Assembly (NCBI GenBank): GCA_034190875.2
Contig: CM067345.1
Location: 26,152,353 to 26,216,352 of the forward strand
From: Urechis unicinctus
Lineage: Eukaryota > Annelida > Polychaeta > Xenopneusta > Urechidae
Length of the DNA: 64,000 nucleotides
Direction: 5' to 3'
Numbering within the stretch: the stretch's first letter is position 1; each line of letters opens with the position of its first letter. Below, piece after piece: positions 25,060 through 37,310 of the stretch. The notes under the pieces are model-generated. The model saw only the letters and a program-made list of their open reading frames with translations, had not been told where the DNA came from and did not search any database. Made by a program: the position numbers and the translations under genes.

Positions 25060-27447
25060 CTCAACTACTCAGACATGTCAACTCTGAACCAGAAACAAGC
25101 GTATATACCAGAACCATTCTGGAATGTAAATTCTATACAGAGGAACAAGGATGGGAGTACCTAAATACCATAGATAAAAATGCATTGGGTAACTTTCCAT
25201 GATCCATTTTAACGCCAGGAGTCGACGAAAAAATATTGACGAAATTATCGGTACCCTTTATAGACTGGAACATAATTTTACATTGTTGCTGTAACAGAAA
25301 GATGGTTAAATAATAAGGATTTAAACGATTATAACATCAATGGATATACTATGTTTGCAAATTGAAGGCAAAATAAGATTGGTAGTTGTGTTGCTCTGTT
25401 TGTCAACAATGTAATGATTCATTCGTGTGATGGCCATATTTGTACAATGGAGGCAATTAGCTCTTCAATAGAGCTCCACGTTCTAGTGTTAAAACATTCA
25501 ACGAACTTCTTTAGAACATACTTGTGAACTTAAACTGCAACATTGTATATATCCGTGGAGATTTTATATCGATTTGTTGAACGCCGATGATGAAACAGAG
25601 AGCAGATGTTTTAGTGAACAAATGTTCAGTGCGGATGTATGTCCTTTGATAACAAGGCCCACAAGAATAACTAAAGAGAGTGCTACACTAATTAACAACA
25701 TATTTAGTTAAGATATTACACGTAACGTAACCAGTGATATACTCATTAATGACATAAGTCATCTACCCGTATTCGTTGTAAGTTCCATAATACACGATAT
25801 AGCGACATCTAAATTAGAGGTCAGTCTGGAATCATTAAAAAAAGATGATGTCACCTCAGATATCGTAAAGCTTACCCAACTATTGGACAAAATTTGCAAA
25901 TACTTATATTGAATCATGTCCTACTAAAATGATCCTTAACCAAAAACAAAACAAAAATGGGACAAACCCTGGATAATTAAATGCTTACGAAATGCGTGTA
26001 AGAAGAAAAACACATTATATAGGCACTTTATAAAACTCCGAACATATAGCAGCGAGCATAGATACAAAGAGTTTCAAAACAAATTAACTGCTATTTTAAG
26101 ACGAGCTAAAAAAAAAGCATATCTTAGCAGTAAACTTATGGAATACATAAACAATATTAAAAAGACATTTGAAACCACCTTTAACGCACGAATAGAAGGC
26201 ATAATCACTATCCCGGTCATTGCACTACTGGAGAGGAAACCAGGGTTACAGACAACACAGATATAGCCAACAAATTCAATACTTTCTTTTTCAACATTGG
26301 TCCAAAACTTGCCAATAGTATTTAAAACGAGGAACAACAAAAATCAACTGGATTATTTAGCACCAAATAACAACAGACAAATGTCAAAAGTTATTCCCAT
26401 ATTTAAAGTCGGTAACCAGTAAAATCATATCTCTGTTAACCCAGTTTTCAAAGATAATTGAATAACTTTTTAGCAAACGGCTTTTTTCCTCCATTAATAC
26501 TAATAATATACTGTACTGTACGGTATGGCTTTAGAAGTAAACATTCATCGACTAATGTACTTGTAAAATTTGTTGATGATATAACACACGCCATAGACAA
26601 CAATGAGACGACAATCAGTGTTTGACACTATTGAACTTAATATATTATGTAGGCAACTATGCTACTATGGCATCCGGGGCTTAGTATTGGATTGGATACG
26701 AAGTTACTTAACTCAAAGAAAACAGTAGGTAAAATAAAGAGAATGTATGTCGGATGTACTAGAAATAGCTTGTGGAATACCACAAGGCTCTATACTGGGC
26801 CCTACACTATTTATATTATATATTAATGATGTATGTCGTATACCCCTCTCCTAAAATACACCCTATATGCTGACGACACTACCATATACTACAATAATCA
26901 AAATGTTAATGAAGCTAAACATTAGTTAATCATATACTGTTAACCATGAGCTTACTAAGCTGACAACTTGGTTCAAAGCCAATAAGCTGTCGCTCAATAC
27001 AAATAAATCAAAATATATGATATTCAATAAACACGAATCCCCAGATAATCTTCTAATAACTTCGGAGGGTAATATACTTGAAAGGGTTGACCACATAATA
27101 CACTGGGGCGCCGTGATGGATAGCAAACTCAGCTGGAAGGCGCATATTAAGCACGTACAAGCTAAAATATTCAACAACATTGCGTTTTATATAGAACAAA
27201 AAAAATACTCGACACACATACGCTATGTACACTATATAGAACTCTAATCAGGCCACATTTGTTGTACTGCTGTAAAATATGGGGTTTTACGTACAGAACG
27301 ATACTTAACAGCTTAATCTACGAAAAGAAATGTATTAGATTAATTACAAATTCGGGATACTCAGAGCACACCACCAAACAATTTTATCAGTGTACAATTA
27401 TGAAGCTGCGTGATTTTATTGACCTTAGGACAATCCAATTAATATAA
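25060..27447 (+). pseudogene. LINE family 1 ORF2 (endonuclease plus reverse transcriptase) relic
   Basis: Endonuclease traces: VAVTERWLNN at about 25290, a GDF trace at about 25560, RPTRITKESATLINNIF at about 25660 and TSDILINDISHLPVF at about 25735, where the expected catalytic D-H is reduced to S-H. A connecting segment reads KPWIIKCLRNACKKKNTLYR at about 25965. Reverse transcriptase: YGFRSKHSSTNV at about 26525, YGIRGLVLDWIRSYLTQRKQ at about 26670, [20 protein letters not shown] at 26771, and catalytic YADD intact at 26876-26887. The C-terminal part (GAVMDSKLSWKAHI, RPHLLYCCKIWG, KKCIRLITNSGY) runs to a stop at 27445-27447. At least ten stops or shifts are visible. Confidence 0.9.
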
Positions 27448-27620
27448 ATAAAGCCGCTTTAAACGAGTTACCATCATCTGCAGTCCACGTTTGTACAAAC
27501 ACACACGACACATAGCTATTCCACAAGACAAAATTACCCATTTGTAATCCCACGCTAAAATAGCACCAAGGGGCCAGTCGCTTGGGGAAAATGAAATATA
27601 ACAATATCAACTAAGAATTC

Positions 27621-28800
27621 CATTACATAACCATACGGCCTCTTTGTTGACAACCCAACATCGATAATAAGTTAATTACACTTCACCAACTTCACACTAA
27701 ATCCTTTAAACATTGAGTAAAATAAAAATGATCAATTCCTATAAATGACAAGAGACAAATTATCGTAGAACCCATCGATACAGTGGTTAATCGATCATTA
27801 TTCTAGCACTCATGATGACCTAAGAGCATCTCAATCACACAAGTGTTTGACCGAGGTTGGGCCAGTGCAGCATGGTGTCCAGCGTGGGCGGAGCTTCCTC
27901 GCATATGATGATTAATCTGTTTTCCGTTAAGTATCTCTTCTTTGTAACTTATGACATAAGGGCAAAAGGATTTCCTTGTTAACATAAGTACCATGTCACG
28001 CGCAGTGTGATATAATCTATTTGTGGTAACATTTCATTTCCTCTATGGCGTGTCAAATATAACGTGCTACGTAAACGCAAGTTGTGCTATAGCAACAATA
28101 CTACACCCGTGTATCCCAGAGTCAGAGCATAAACAACAGCAAATGGTAGGCTGCAAATCAGTTTTATTTACAGGACAAACCAGGCTCTTTGTCATTCGCC
28201 TGAAATCAATCGCAGTGACGACTGTACATAGTAGCATAATTTGTGCTATGGTCATTGCTTTTACCATGAATCTGGTAAGCAATCACTGATATGTTAAACA
28301 TAATGGGCGACTGCAGTCGATTTTTCTAGCATTTGAATGAGCTCTCTGGGTCGATAGCGAACTATTCTCCTGATACAAAAGCTACGTGGTACTGGGTAAC
28401 ACGATGATGCATATGTGTGACATGTTCATAGAAACTATACAAGTGGATTATTTTCATCCATCAATATCCACACTATTCTTAGTTTTCTAACAACTGCATA
28501 GCATTACATCAGCCACTGGGATATCCTCACTACCGAAACATATTCTATGCTATCGCGTGCCTAGCCTATAGAGCAAGCAAAAAGATCTAGTCTTTTTGCA
28601 AGCAGCGTAGCTTGAGGCATTGTGGATCACATTATTGAAATTCAGTCGGCAGTGACGGCCGTGTCGGAGGTAATCGGCATGCCATCAAGCAAGCAAATGT
28701 TGACCAGGATAGGCAATTTACTAGGTACTTTTTAACAGTGTGTATTTTTGATGGAATACAGATGAATGGAACTGTCAATTTCGAGATGATTCATTGGCTC
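27621..28800. other. Stretch between LINE family 1 and LINE relic C
   Basis: No gene seen. An 88-codon open frame at 28023-28289, with a 71-codon frame on the opposite strand, is of chance length. Continuation of block B past the LINE is not apparent here. Confidence 0.4.
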
Positions 28801-28839
28801 AATAACTTTGAGAATATTGAAAAATGTAAGAAATTTAAA

Positions 28840-29500
28840 ATGTTGTGATTGCTATCTATTTGGTCTTTCAAAACGTGTTAATTAACCAACGATTAGCCAG
28901 CAAAATAATGCGTATGGTAAATCACTAGAGTGGATAAAAGGATGGCTTAGTAATATAAAACATAGCGCTGAATTCGCGTGGACAGCCGTTTTAAGCAGTA
29001 TCCCTCAAGAGTCAGTCTTGAGGCTCATTTTTTGTACATCTACACAAATTATATAGCAAGTGCTGTCAATGTAATACTAAAACAATTTGCTTATGAAACT
29101 AAGCTTTTATCCAGAAAAGCCCTATACCCCAACCTTACAACAGAGCTCACATATATGCATTAATCTTGAGAAATGACTGGCAAATGCTATTGTGCTATTG
29201 AACAAACGGTCAGAAAATCAAATATCAAATGGGATGATACTACTTAAGAGGAAGTGTTTGAGGTGAAAAGTCGTTCTATTTAAGTCTCTTGAATCAAGCA
29301 ATCAATGCAGCGCCGCAACTTAAAAGGCTCGAGTTGATTAGACGAATGTTCATTAGCCACCCCACTGTATTTTAATGCAACTATCAATCACTTGATATGC
29401 AATCCCCCATGTTAACGATACCTTCAAAGCGACACAGACATATTGGAAACGGTTCAAATTCGAGCTACACAGCCACTAGTCTGATTTAACAAGGGTTTCT
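28840..29500 (+). pseudogene. LINE reverse transcriptase relic, family 2 (copy C)
   Basis: Frames read SLEWIKGWLSN at about 28926, SSIPQESVLRL at about 28990 (the usual S-G-x-P-Q-G-S-x-L-G block), then FAYETKL at 29086, where the catalytic F-A-D-D has become F-A-Y-E. After that come DTDILETVQIRATQPLV at about 29430. It parallels the relic before block B (18.8-19.8 kb) and directly precedes block C. The middle is compressed, so part of the domain has been deleted. Confidence 0.8.
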
Positions 29501-32500
29501 TAAAACGAGGTGTCTTGAGACAAAAGCATTGCTTGCTATAAGATACCCCAGGTAATTAGTCGTTCTTTGATATCTCTTCCTGCTCTAATAAATGAGATCA
29601 AACTAGATGCTAATAGCTATTTCATAATTCTTCAAATATACCTTTTAATGAAATTTTGAACAAAGATAGTAAATTATTTGAAGGATTCACAACAAATTAC
29701 AACCACTACCCTCAAGTAATTTTGGCTTTGGTTGGTTCCCAGAAGAATACCATTGGTCCCCACGTATCCACATGACAAAAAGTCAAAAACAATATTTGAG
29801 CAATACAATCGGCTTTTAAGCATCATTTAGAAATGAACATTTGCATCAGGCTGTTTTGTAGTTTTTTTATGGCGGCTATCTTACCGGTGCAATAAGTTAT
29901 TTCTTCCTTATGTAATACTAGTTCTTTGAGTCGTTGCTAAAAATCCCAATTGTCTTTCATATTTATGACCGTGAAGCTTAAATAGTAATTAATCAATAAT
30001 CTAAGGATTTTAACATTAACTGTATGTGATATGTAGTTCACAGCACTTGTCATAATTCGTAACTTGAATTACACATGTTGGTGAATAGCTTTGTAGCTCA
30101 CCTTTGAAACTTCGCTGATATGTATTTATTAACGCTGATGATATGGTTCCAAGACATTTGCACACCAGTAGCCTCATTTTAAGTGCCTCAAGTCCTTATA
30201 TCTATTTTTATGATTCTCAGCTCAATTACACCCATATTTTAGCAGATCGGTATATTTCAGGAAGGTATAAGGTACGCATCAGGTCCCGCTATATTGATAT
30301 AATGGCAATCGAACTAGCGACGTCATGCATTTTATTCGAAGCTATGCTTTTATTGATTGTCTTGTTGTTCATCATGTTTGCATGGACGAAACAATTTACT
30401 GGTATTTATTTCTACAAAACCGTTGAAGTACACAATCGTTGCTAACTAACTTCGTTTCGTTGGCTGCAGCCGACTTTACTGAAACGGTTGTATTCATTAC
30501 ATTTCTATCGATATGAAACTGCAATTCCCTTCCCATCAACTCCCTATACTCCTATCAGCTGGATTCTGCCCGCAGCTATTGAGAACGCACACAACAACTG
30601 TTTAAATCTCCCATTTCAGTGTTGCTAGATACAGTCAATCCTCTGGAAACAATGAAGTTGCGCTCAACGGGTAACGGCAATTTCAGAGATAAACAGGGAA
30701 GAAACTGCCCGGCCTGTAACCTGTAAAGCCAATGCCTCAATATAACGTGACAATAACAAAAATTGGTTTGCCCTCAGGACCAAATTTGTCCTTGGAAAGC
30801 TCGCTTATCATCGGCGTAAGATTTACCCTGATCCTTTGCATCTTTTATCTAAGGCCTGGAAACGGTAAGCGCAAAATATAGCTTGCCAATGTGGTTATCG
30901 ATAAGACACTGAATGATAGATAGCAGTGATGTTGTCAGAGAGTGTTTGGATGGTGACTGATTGCTGTTCGTGTAATGTAACATATAAGGAAGCTTCCATC
31001 TACTTGATGCCTGAATGGTCAGGGAACAGGTTCAGTGATATGCCCCACGATTGTGTTCACTTTCTTTCGGCTTTGTTTTTCGTTAAATGGCTTTTTCCCA
31101 GATATAACAGCGTGTGATCAAATTTAGATATACTGTTTATTTGAATGATTTTTTACATAGAAAAGGTTAGGTATAAGTAGAGAATGGATTACAAATTTCA
31201 AAACGAAGGTTTACATCCGGAAAGACAAGATAATTGAGATAAGACGCAATGATTCAAAAAGGCTGCTTTTGACAGGACAAATCAAACGCATAATTTTCTG
31301 TAATTAAAATAGGATTTGGTTTCTACATTTTAGATGGATACTCACATCTTAACAATTGTCTAGATAAGGACGCGTAGATATCGTGTACTTTCGTAATATT
31401 GTGACGCACGGTGCAGCTGGGACTGGACTGGGAATTTCCTTGCGTTCAATTCACTCAATTACATGACAAAACGAGCTCATTATATCAGTGCAAATATTTC
31501 ATTTCAATAAAAACCGCTAGGTTTCCACCTAGCTTAGACAACCACCAACGGATTACGCAACTATGAATGCAAATGCGAAGCTGATGCGAAAAGATTTCAA
31601 TATGATTATATCATGCGATATATTCGTTCGAACGAATATAGATACACACCTGTTACCCAGGCGTGGGTAAATGCGTCGAATATAAATCATGCTTGGATCA
31701 ACGTTATAGAAAAGCAGATAAATGTGATCGCTTCATTTACGATCTAAAGCCATCTATTGTTACTACGATACGGTAATGAGTCATCTAGCTTTGCCCCTTC
31801 CGTGATTTGTAGAAATGTGTATTTCATTCATTCCATATGGTTGAAGCGAGATTGTTAATGTATGGTGTCAATGTCAGGCTCTGTGAGGGTTGGTGTAACC
31901 AGCAATGAATAATATTTTCCGTTGACATCCAGGTTAACTTGATCAATTTCTGCATTTTTGTCCTACCTTGATGCAGCTCATGAGAGGGGAAATGGACTCG
32001 CGTTTACAACAAGAAAGCAGCAAACATTCGAAGAGCAGAAAGTACCTTGCTGGTGTAATTGGGGTGGTACCCCCTCACTTATCCTAGAACTACCATATCC
32101 GAGATTTGACCGCGATGTGATTTAAATTAACCATCCGGACGTTTAGCAAATACGTAAGACTAGTTTGAAAGCTTTTGGTAGATTGTCTTGCTTGCTATAA
32201 AACATTGAAAGTCGAAGGCAAGGGTTAAAAGACAAACATGCACGGAGTCTCTTACTGTTATGTGGCTTTATGTTAAACATAACCCTTCACCCGCACTCGC
32301 GATGAAGACAACTTGCTAGTCGTACAATACATAACAACAATGCGTAGTCGCACATAAATACATTGACCAAATTTGAATCTTGATTATAGTCACACATTGT
32401 ACATATTTTACAGATTATTTACGTTCATTTGTTATTATCTTTAACGAAGTTTTGAGATCACTGAGAGAGAAGAAAGCCTACGATCATTATAACTGACATA

Positions 32501-33639
32501 TTTGTTTTATCTCACCTTGGTGTTTCTTTCATGGTTGTTTTTTCAAGCAAAAGGAGATAGAATGGACAGAACGTAACAAACCCAGCATGAGGTTCATATT
32601 TACGTTAGCTGTGTAACAGACACAAATCGAATCAGATGTTAAACGCTTAGCGTCCCCATAAAATCGTTTCCGCAACATTTGATTTGTAAAGATGAGAATA
32701 TGGCTTCTGCGAAATCAATTAAAAAGATCCATGCGGTAAATAAATGGGCTAGAAAGTGTTCCACAGATGCGCCTTTTATAGTGTGCTATATTGATTGCTT
32801 CCCGACATGACAAATCTACAAAGGTGACGACAGAAAGATGTAGAACTTCATTCGTTCAAAAAGGATCTAGCTTATCAAGGGCAAAGGATATATAGAAAAT
32901 GATGCTTAGTCGTCTAAATCATATATTTACTGCATGTCGCAATGCTTCCATTTGAAACTGATTAAAACACCCTTATAAAGATGGCCGTCGCCAGTGAACT
33001 ATTTGCTTTAAATTGGTTCCAAAACTACGAAAAGCATGGCTTCCAGTTCGATTCATACGTTTTAGAGATATGTTCCAGTATATACGTGGCTGGCTTGCTC
33101 TTGAAGAAAGAATAAGATCCGTTGCCGTTCTTAAATCATGACATACGTACTCACCAACACATGTCGTAGAATGGCCAGCTCAAGCATGCATACTTTACAC
33201 AACTGTATAAGAATAAACGCATTTGCCTTCCTTCTCTACTCTCATTTCTATCCTCCCGAGTCTCGTCATCCTTACAACATTTGTTGGATCGGTTAGCTGC
33301 TACTGGTTGGATGGGTCCTCTTAATCAGCTATTCTTTTTCACTTCACATCGATTTAACAAACCTAATGCAGGCGTTATTTGCCTATCCAATCGAGCGAAG
33401 ACACTAGCAAGCGCAGAATGACACACATAACTCGTATGGTATTTCGCCTACAAGTGACTCTGTATGCATGATGTCTAGATTGAAGTGCAAATATAATGCG
33501 TAGAAATTTCGTCTCACCATGATCTTTCGATGCACATAATCAGTGATAGCATGATATTACTGTGGGGTGTATGGGTGTGTGTATGGAATTGCAGTCTTTA
33601 TTAACAACTAGTCTATGTCCGACTAACAGTAAGTGTAAC

Positions 33640-33826
33640 ACTGAGTGTGGTCACTACCACGTCGTCCTCTGAGGATATTTTGCATCCCCTTTCAGAGATG
33701 GAGCCGCTATTTTATGAGGTCATCCGAGTCAGAAGCAACAAGTCAGATTGTCACACCTAGGGATCGAACCCACAGCGTGTGGATCGAAAGCGAGGCAGTA
33801 AACCTCTAGACCACGGAGACCGGCTT
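33640..33826 (-). mobile_element. tRNA-derived SINE, copy 1
   Basis: On the minus strand the head contains a good A box TGGTCTAGAGG (33813-33803) and a perfect B box GGTTCGATCCC (33770-33760), spaced as in a tRNA. The promoter-like core resembles tRNA-Glu/Asp. The body shares the words CATCCCCTTTCAGAGA (plus-strand reading, about 33687) and TCACACCT with the copy at 35.1-35.3 kb. It is transcribed leftwards by RNA polymerase III if active. Confidence 0.75.
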
Positions 33827-34834
33827 GATTAATTAATCTATTCCTGGGTTGAGGACTGGGCAGCTCTCAGCTAATTTTGCACCATCTCGTCGTCAAGCCA
33901 CCAACTACCAAGACCTACGTATTCAGTCGTCTGCAATAATCGCCTGGTAATTGGCCATCATACACACATAACCTGATACGAACGGAGCAACATGAAGACA
34001 CAGTTAATTTCGTTATATATTTTTAGAACTAAAGACTCGTGTCCGGTAGTGAAGACGCCAGCTGATTTAAGCAGCGTCATTTCTATTACCAATCGCCTCT
34101 TTCTTCCCATGCGTCCATCCTTGATATCTCCCGTTCATTGCCACCAGATGACCATTCAAACTACAATTTTCATCTACATCAATCAATTACGCAGACAACT
34201 ATTATTCGATATGGTGCATAAAATAAAATCCATTTGTTTTAAATAACGTATAGACAACAGCTCCTGGCATTCATTGTATTTCGTGTTAATGAGTTATTGC
34301 CACGACGTTATGCCTTCTTGGTTAATATGGTATGGGTTGTTCTCTCCAAGGTCGGTCCCTGAAGTGATGAATGCGCGACTGTCAGGCCCATTCTGGGGAA
34401 TTTTAATTAAAGCTTTTTGTATCTACTGGGCAATAAAAATACGTCTTATGACGAGTATTATATATCATAGATGCTGTTGGCTGTAGAAGTAATTCCGCGC
34501 ATCATCAGTCGTGATTAAGTTCCTCTGATGGACTGGTGATAGTGTGAGTTTGTTAACAAAACAGCATAAACTCGTAACAACGCCAGCTGTTCTAATTTTT
34601 GTGAATCTGTGTTCCTCGATAGAGTGACTGTTATAGCAACATGTATTAAATAAGAACCGTAATTCGGTCAATGACATGATATTTGCTATTCCATACGTAC
34701 CTTTGGCAGGTCTTGGCTATGAAGTCTAATTGAGCAAATGAACTCAAACTCGTCTGTCTTGATGAATGCCTAGACTACACTATCAGAACAAACACAAAGA
34801 TTTGTATCGATTCAAGATGAGACATAAGGTGGAG

Positions 34835-35030
34835 TAACGGCGGGGATTAGAGTGGGTACTGGGTAGGCATGATGGTATCACACGGGGCTATGGCGGGGTA
34901 ACATGGCTGGGACAGAATTAGTTCACAGTCAGGGGTTGAGTGACATCGGGGATTATGGTGGGTTAGCATGACAGGGAATAAGTTGAGGTCACGATGGGGT
35001 TAGGTAGGAATGAAATATGGTGATAGGGGG
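34835..35030 (+). repeat. G-rich degenerate minisatellite, period about 62 bp
   Basis: The plus strand is strongly G-skewed. Two units, starting GGGGCTATGGCGGGGTAACA (about 34882) and GGGGATTATGGTGGGTTAGC (about 34947), align over about 60 bp, and a shorter divergent unit precedes them. Many GGG/GGGG runs could support G-quadruplexes. It adjoins the 3' end of the SINE that follows. Confidence 0.6.
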
Positions 35031-35034
35031 GATT

Positions 35035-35345
35035 TCACTTTCAACAACGAGATGATATAGCGACGGTAATGGACGAGGATTGTTGTGATGCTTGGACAAC
35101 TCCCCTTTAGTGCCAGCACCCATTTCGCACAAACCCTTTACCCAGACCCACGCCGATGGGATGCAGGTCCAGCGCGGTAGTGTAGAGCTATCGTGTTGGG
35201 TGCATCCCCTTTAAGAGAAAGTTCAGCCATTTAACGTGATCAGTCGCGTCACGGGGAACCAGTCACGTTTTCACACCTTGGGATCAAACCCACAACCTGT
35301 GGGTCGTAAGGCGACGCAGTATACCAAGGCGCCACGGGAACGCAC
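35035..35345 (-). mobile_element. tRNA-derived SINE, copy 2 (most complete)
   Basis: On the minus strand it has an A box TGGCGCCTTGG (35334-35324) and a B box GGTTTGATCCC (35290-35280, one change from consensus), followed by a body of about 240 bp with shared words at about 35210 (CATCCCCTTTAAGAGAAA) and 35085-35150. It ends near TTTCAACAACGAG. The same body occurs at 47.85-48.08 kb. It lies in the part of block C missing from A. Confidence 0.8.
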
Positions 35346-37310
35346 TAGGGGTTAGGAAGGAGAGACTTGTTCGCTATGAATCCAACTGTATTACACCACA
35401 GAAGAACAAATCATTCCTGATATAATCTTTCAATGCATACATGCCTGATGTACACTCCTAGAAACTACTTCGCCCAAGAAACACCAAAAAGAGCGCTGGT
35501 CTGTTGTGCCACAGATATATCTCTCATGGTACTTATCCCCACCCCCTCCACCCAATTCTTACCTACAACGACAGCGGCGGAGTGGGCCAGCCCCATCATC
35601 TTGACCCGGTCATATAACCAATAAATGTATGACACATGAATGTTACCCCTGATATTGTTATAACTGACATTTCTGCGAGAATCAGAATAACAGCGCACCC
35701 TTAAGACGCACCCATGCAGCGTTTTCTTGAACTATTGTCTGTTGTATGTGACAATTTGGTCTAAAAATATCGTTGAACTTTTTTTCTTACTAGGGATATG
35801 TAGCGTAATTTCTCCTTAAAGAAAAACAACAGAGCGCTTAATGAAGGATCGTCTTCCAAATAAACTCGTTTTTCTCTCTCTAAGATTTTGCTTTGATTGA
35901 TGGTGCAATTTGTCACCACGACATGTTTCGATTTACCAGATTTATCAACCATAGAATAGGCGACGGTGCCACCGAGACACAATACTTCTTTTCCTATAAT
36001 ACATGAGGTAACTATGTTGAAACATGGGATGTTGATATGCATCCTATTCAACTCTGACTTTAACCTGTCTCTGTTTATATAAGTATGGAGGACTAACGTA
36101 TCAACGAGACTGGTCTTGAGTAGTTACCGGAAGCCCTCGTCAAAATAATAGGAAACGTCGTCGTCATGGTGCCTTCATATTGCCTTCAGGCGTGTCTCAG
36201 TCGTTTCCTTGCATTTACCAGAAAACATTCAACTTTCATATTTAAGTCAAAAAGTATCATGCTGAAGAACTTTCCAATCAATGCAGTATAGATGTCAAGA
36301 TCAATGCCTTATGTAAGGGTTGGAGGTCTATTTTCAGCCGTATTGTATTCAGTCAAGTGTCAAAATGACACGGAAGTCTATCGTACGTTTACGAACATGT
36401 TTCACGCGAGATACCAATTAGATCCGCGCAAACATAAAGTTCATTGTATCAGGTTGCTTCTTGGTCACAAGAGGTAAGCTTGTCGTCTTTTTCGTCTTCG
36501 ACATTTCTCATTCTCGAAGAAGGTTCCGATGTTAAACAAGTGGAATAACTATTATAAATGTAGTTATCCTATGTCTTTCAGGTAGCGCTTTTCAAACGGT
36601 TGTCTAACACTGGTGGTTGGACATTGTTGGTCCCTTTTTACCCATACTGTCAGGGTGAGAACCAAATCCGTCGAGATCCATTGCAACAAATGCATTCAGC
36701 ATTGATAGGGTGGATCAGACGCCCAAGGTTACTTATCTACTATCGGGAAGCATAGATTTCATGATACACCAGTTATTAATCGCACATAAACAAAGAGGTC
36801 TTCGTATTTGTTAATTCTTTGTACCCCAAAGTCTTTCATCTTTCCTTGATTCAGGTCAAAAGACGCCTGAAGCTTGATAAGATGTTTTGCGGGCCTTAAG
36901 CGAAACTTTGTTTTCAACATTAGGAATAATATATTAAACCTTTATTATAGACGTATTTGCTATTTGGTATGGTTTTGACCAAGCACGTAAATCTAACATT
37001 CATTTGAATCAACGACATAATCTTATTTGCAAATCGAATCTCATAGCAAATTAGAGCGAGCGGAACAGGTGACAACCTTTAGTACCATGTGACATTTAAT
37101 AACGGTGCAGTATGAATAATTGGCCGTATAGCTTTCGTTTATTATATATCACGTTGTATCCTGCACAGGGATGAAGGCATGTTAGGACTCTCATCGCAAC
37201 ATCCGTCGCTTGACGGACATTCCGATTAATGTGACTAGCTTCGATTCCCGCCAAGCGCTTTACACGTAAAAGTGAATAAGGCAAATGTGTGCAGCGTTTA
37301 ACACGGGACT
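35346..37310. other. Rest of the C-specific insertion
   Basis: Two open frames were examined: a 96-codon minus frame (36051-35761), Lys-rich at its C-terminus, and a 61-codon plus frame (36292-36477) whose end overlaps a good donor-like AGGTAAGC at about 36472. Neither matches a family I know and both lengths are expected by chance. No other feature seen. Confidence 0.35.

Larger units (their letters stand above)
23640..27620 (+). mobile_element. Nearly full-length dead LINE (CR1/Jockey-like group), family 1
   Basis: This stretch holds, in order and on one strand, an ORF1 with a coiled-coil and RNA-binding type end, an apurinic-type endonuclease and a reverse transcriptase. It interrupts block B. 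Boundaries are approximate: the left is where similarity to blocks A and C stops, the right is shortly after the last reading frame. No target-site duplication is evident, which is common in CR1-type elements. All frames are broken by many stops and shifts. Confidence 0.85.

Noticed and set aside
33760..35334. Functional tRNA genes on the minus strand
   Set aside because: A and B boxes are present but the acceptor and anticodon stems do not pair and a shared non-tRNA body follows, so they are SINE heads.
36292..36480. Exon ending in a donor-like AGGTAAGC
   Set aside because: Only one boundary, chance-length frame, no family match and no supporting neighbour exon.
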